A stretch of DNA of 6,762 nt from Geminicoccaceae bacterium (GTDB lineage Bacteria > Pseudomonadota > Alphaproteobacteria > Geminicoccales > Geminicoccaceae), in NCBI GenBank assembly GCA_030824835.1, contig JAPJRA010000195.1, positions 1 to 6,762 on the forward strand. Direction: 5' to 3'. The translations under genes and the position numbers were made by a program. This document shows positions 6,588 through 6,762 of this stretch, piece by piece. How positions within the stretch are numbered: position 1 is the first letter of the stretch; every line of letters begins with the position of its first letter. Below the pieces are notes generated by a model. That model did no database searches and was not told the origin of the DNA. It saw only the letters and a program-made list of their open reading frames with translations.

Positions 6588-6762
6588 CTAGTCGACTTGC
6601 CGGGAGACGTAGATCGGGCAGCCACAGATGGGGCAAATCTCCGAGACGCTGATGGTCGAGCCCGGTGCTGCCGTCTCGCCGGCGAGACGGCCCTCGAGAC
6701 TGGCCCGGATCTGCGCATGCTCCGAATACACAAAGACCGGCCCACCAGACCACGGAACCAAA
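6588..6762 (-). CDS. C-terminal end of an unrecognised gene with a CPICGC motif, partial
   Basis: Reading the minus strand from the right edge gives an open frame of 57 residues that ends in TAG eight bases before the DUF1007 start. It runs through VFVYSEHAQIRASLEGRLAG, then a short flexible Gly/Ser/Thr/Pro stretch, then SEICPICGCPIYVSRQVD at the C-terminus. The CPICGC cluster looks like half of a zinc-ribbon or another metal-thiolate site. The frame is preferred over the overlapping upstream extension of the DUF1007 frame because its stop abuts that gene's signal peptide and its sequence looks protein-like. I do not recognise the family. Its place ahead of two metal-transport genes suggests an operon member with a metal-related role, which is inference. 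The start lies outside the window. Confidence 0.6.
   Translation of the reverse strand, partial: LVPWSGGPVFVYSEHAQIRASLEGRLAGETAAPGSTISVSEICPICGCPIYVSRQVD
6670..6691. repeat. Perfect 22-bp palindrome
   Basis: The half-site GCCGTCTCGCC is followed immediately by its exact reverse complement, so all 11 base pairs match with no spacer; pairing breaks on both sides at 6669/6692. It lies inside the partial gene at the right edge, covering codons for GRLAGET. It could be a site for a dimeric DNA-binding protein or a modification enzyme, could form an RNA hairpin once the centre opens as a loop, or could be a chance product of GC-rich coding sequence. Symmetry is certain; function is not known. Confidence 0.6.

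Overview
The window is high-GC DNA, densely packed with genes. It most likely comes from an alphaproteobacterium. The grounds are a general amino-acid ABC transporter of the Aap/Bzt type, an IalB-family exported protein (a family best known from Alphaproteobacteria), and strong G/C bias at third codon positions. Genus and order cannot be read from this sequence alone.

Left block (1-2750, + strand): three consecutive genes of a polar amino-acid ABC importer. They are aapQ (5' end cut by the window edge), aapM (3 bases after the aapQ stop) and aapP (40 bases further on). They encode two inner-membrane permeases and the ATPase. The periplasmic binding protein AapJ is expected just upstream, outside the window. 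A GC-rich dyad follows the aapP stop, in the 49-bp gap before a convergent gene.

Middle block (2800-4968): two divergently transcribed genes for exported proteins. The minus-strand gene encodes an IalB-family protein. The plus-strand gene encodes a secreted protein with about seven FG-GAP/VCBS blades, six of them with Ca2+-loop-like motifs. About 240 bp separate them, including a strikingly AT-rich stretch (30% GC over 3571-3640 by hand count) that probably holds both promoters. No partner or substrate for either protein can be read from the sequence.

Right block (4991-6762, - strand): a probable transition-metal operon. In transcription order it has the C-terminal end of an unrecognised gene ending in a CPICGC motif, a DUF1007-family periplasmic protein, and a NicO-family nickel/cobalt permease with a His-rich loop. 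The last two overlap by four bases (GTGA), which points to translational coupling. A perfect 22-bp palindrome lies inside the partial upstream gene.

I found no RNA genes, CRISPR arrays, insertion sequences or phage genes. The content is mostly recognisable families. The parts least explained by known families are the Ca2+-loop propeller protein with its divergent IalB neighbour, and the Cys-tailed gene heading the metal operon.
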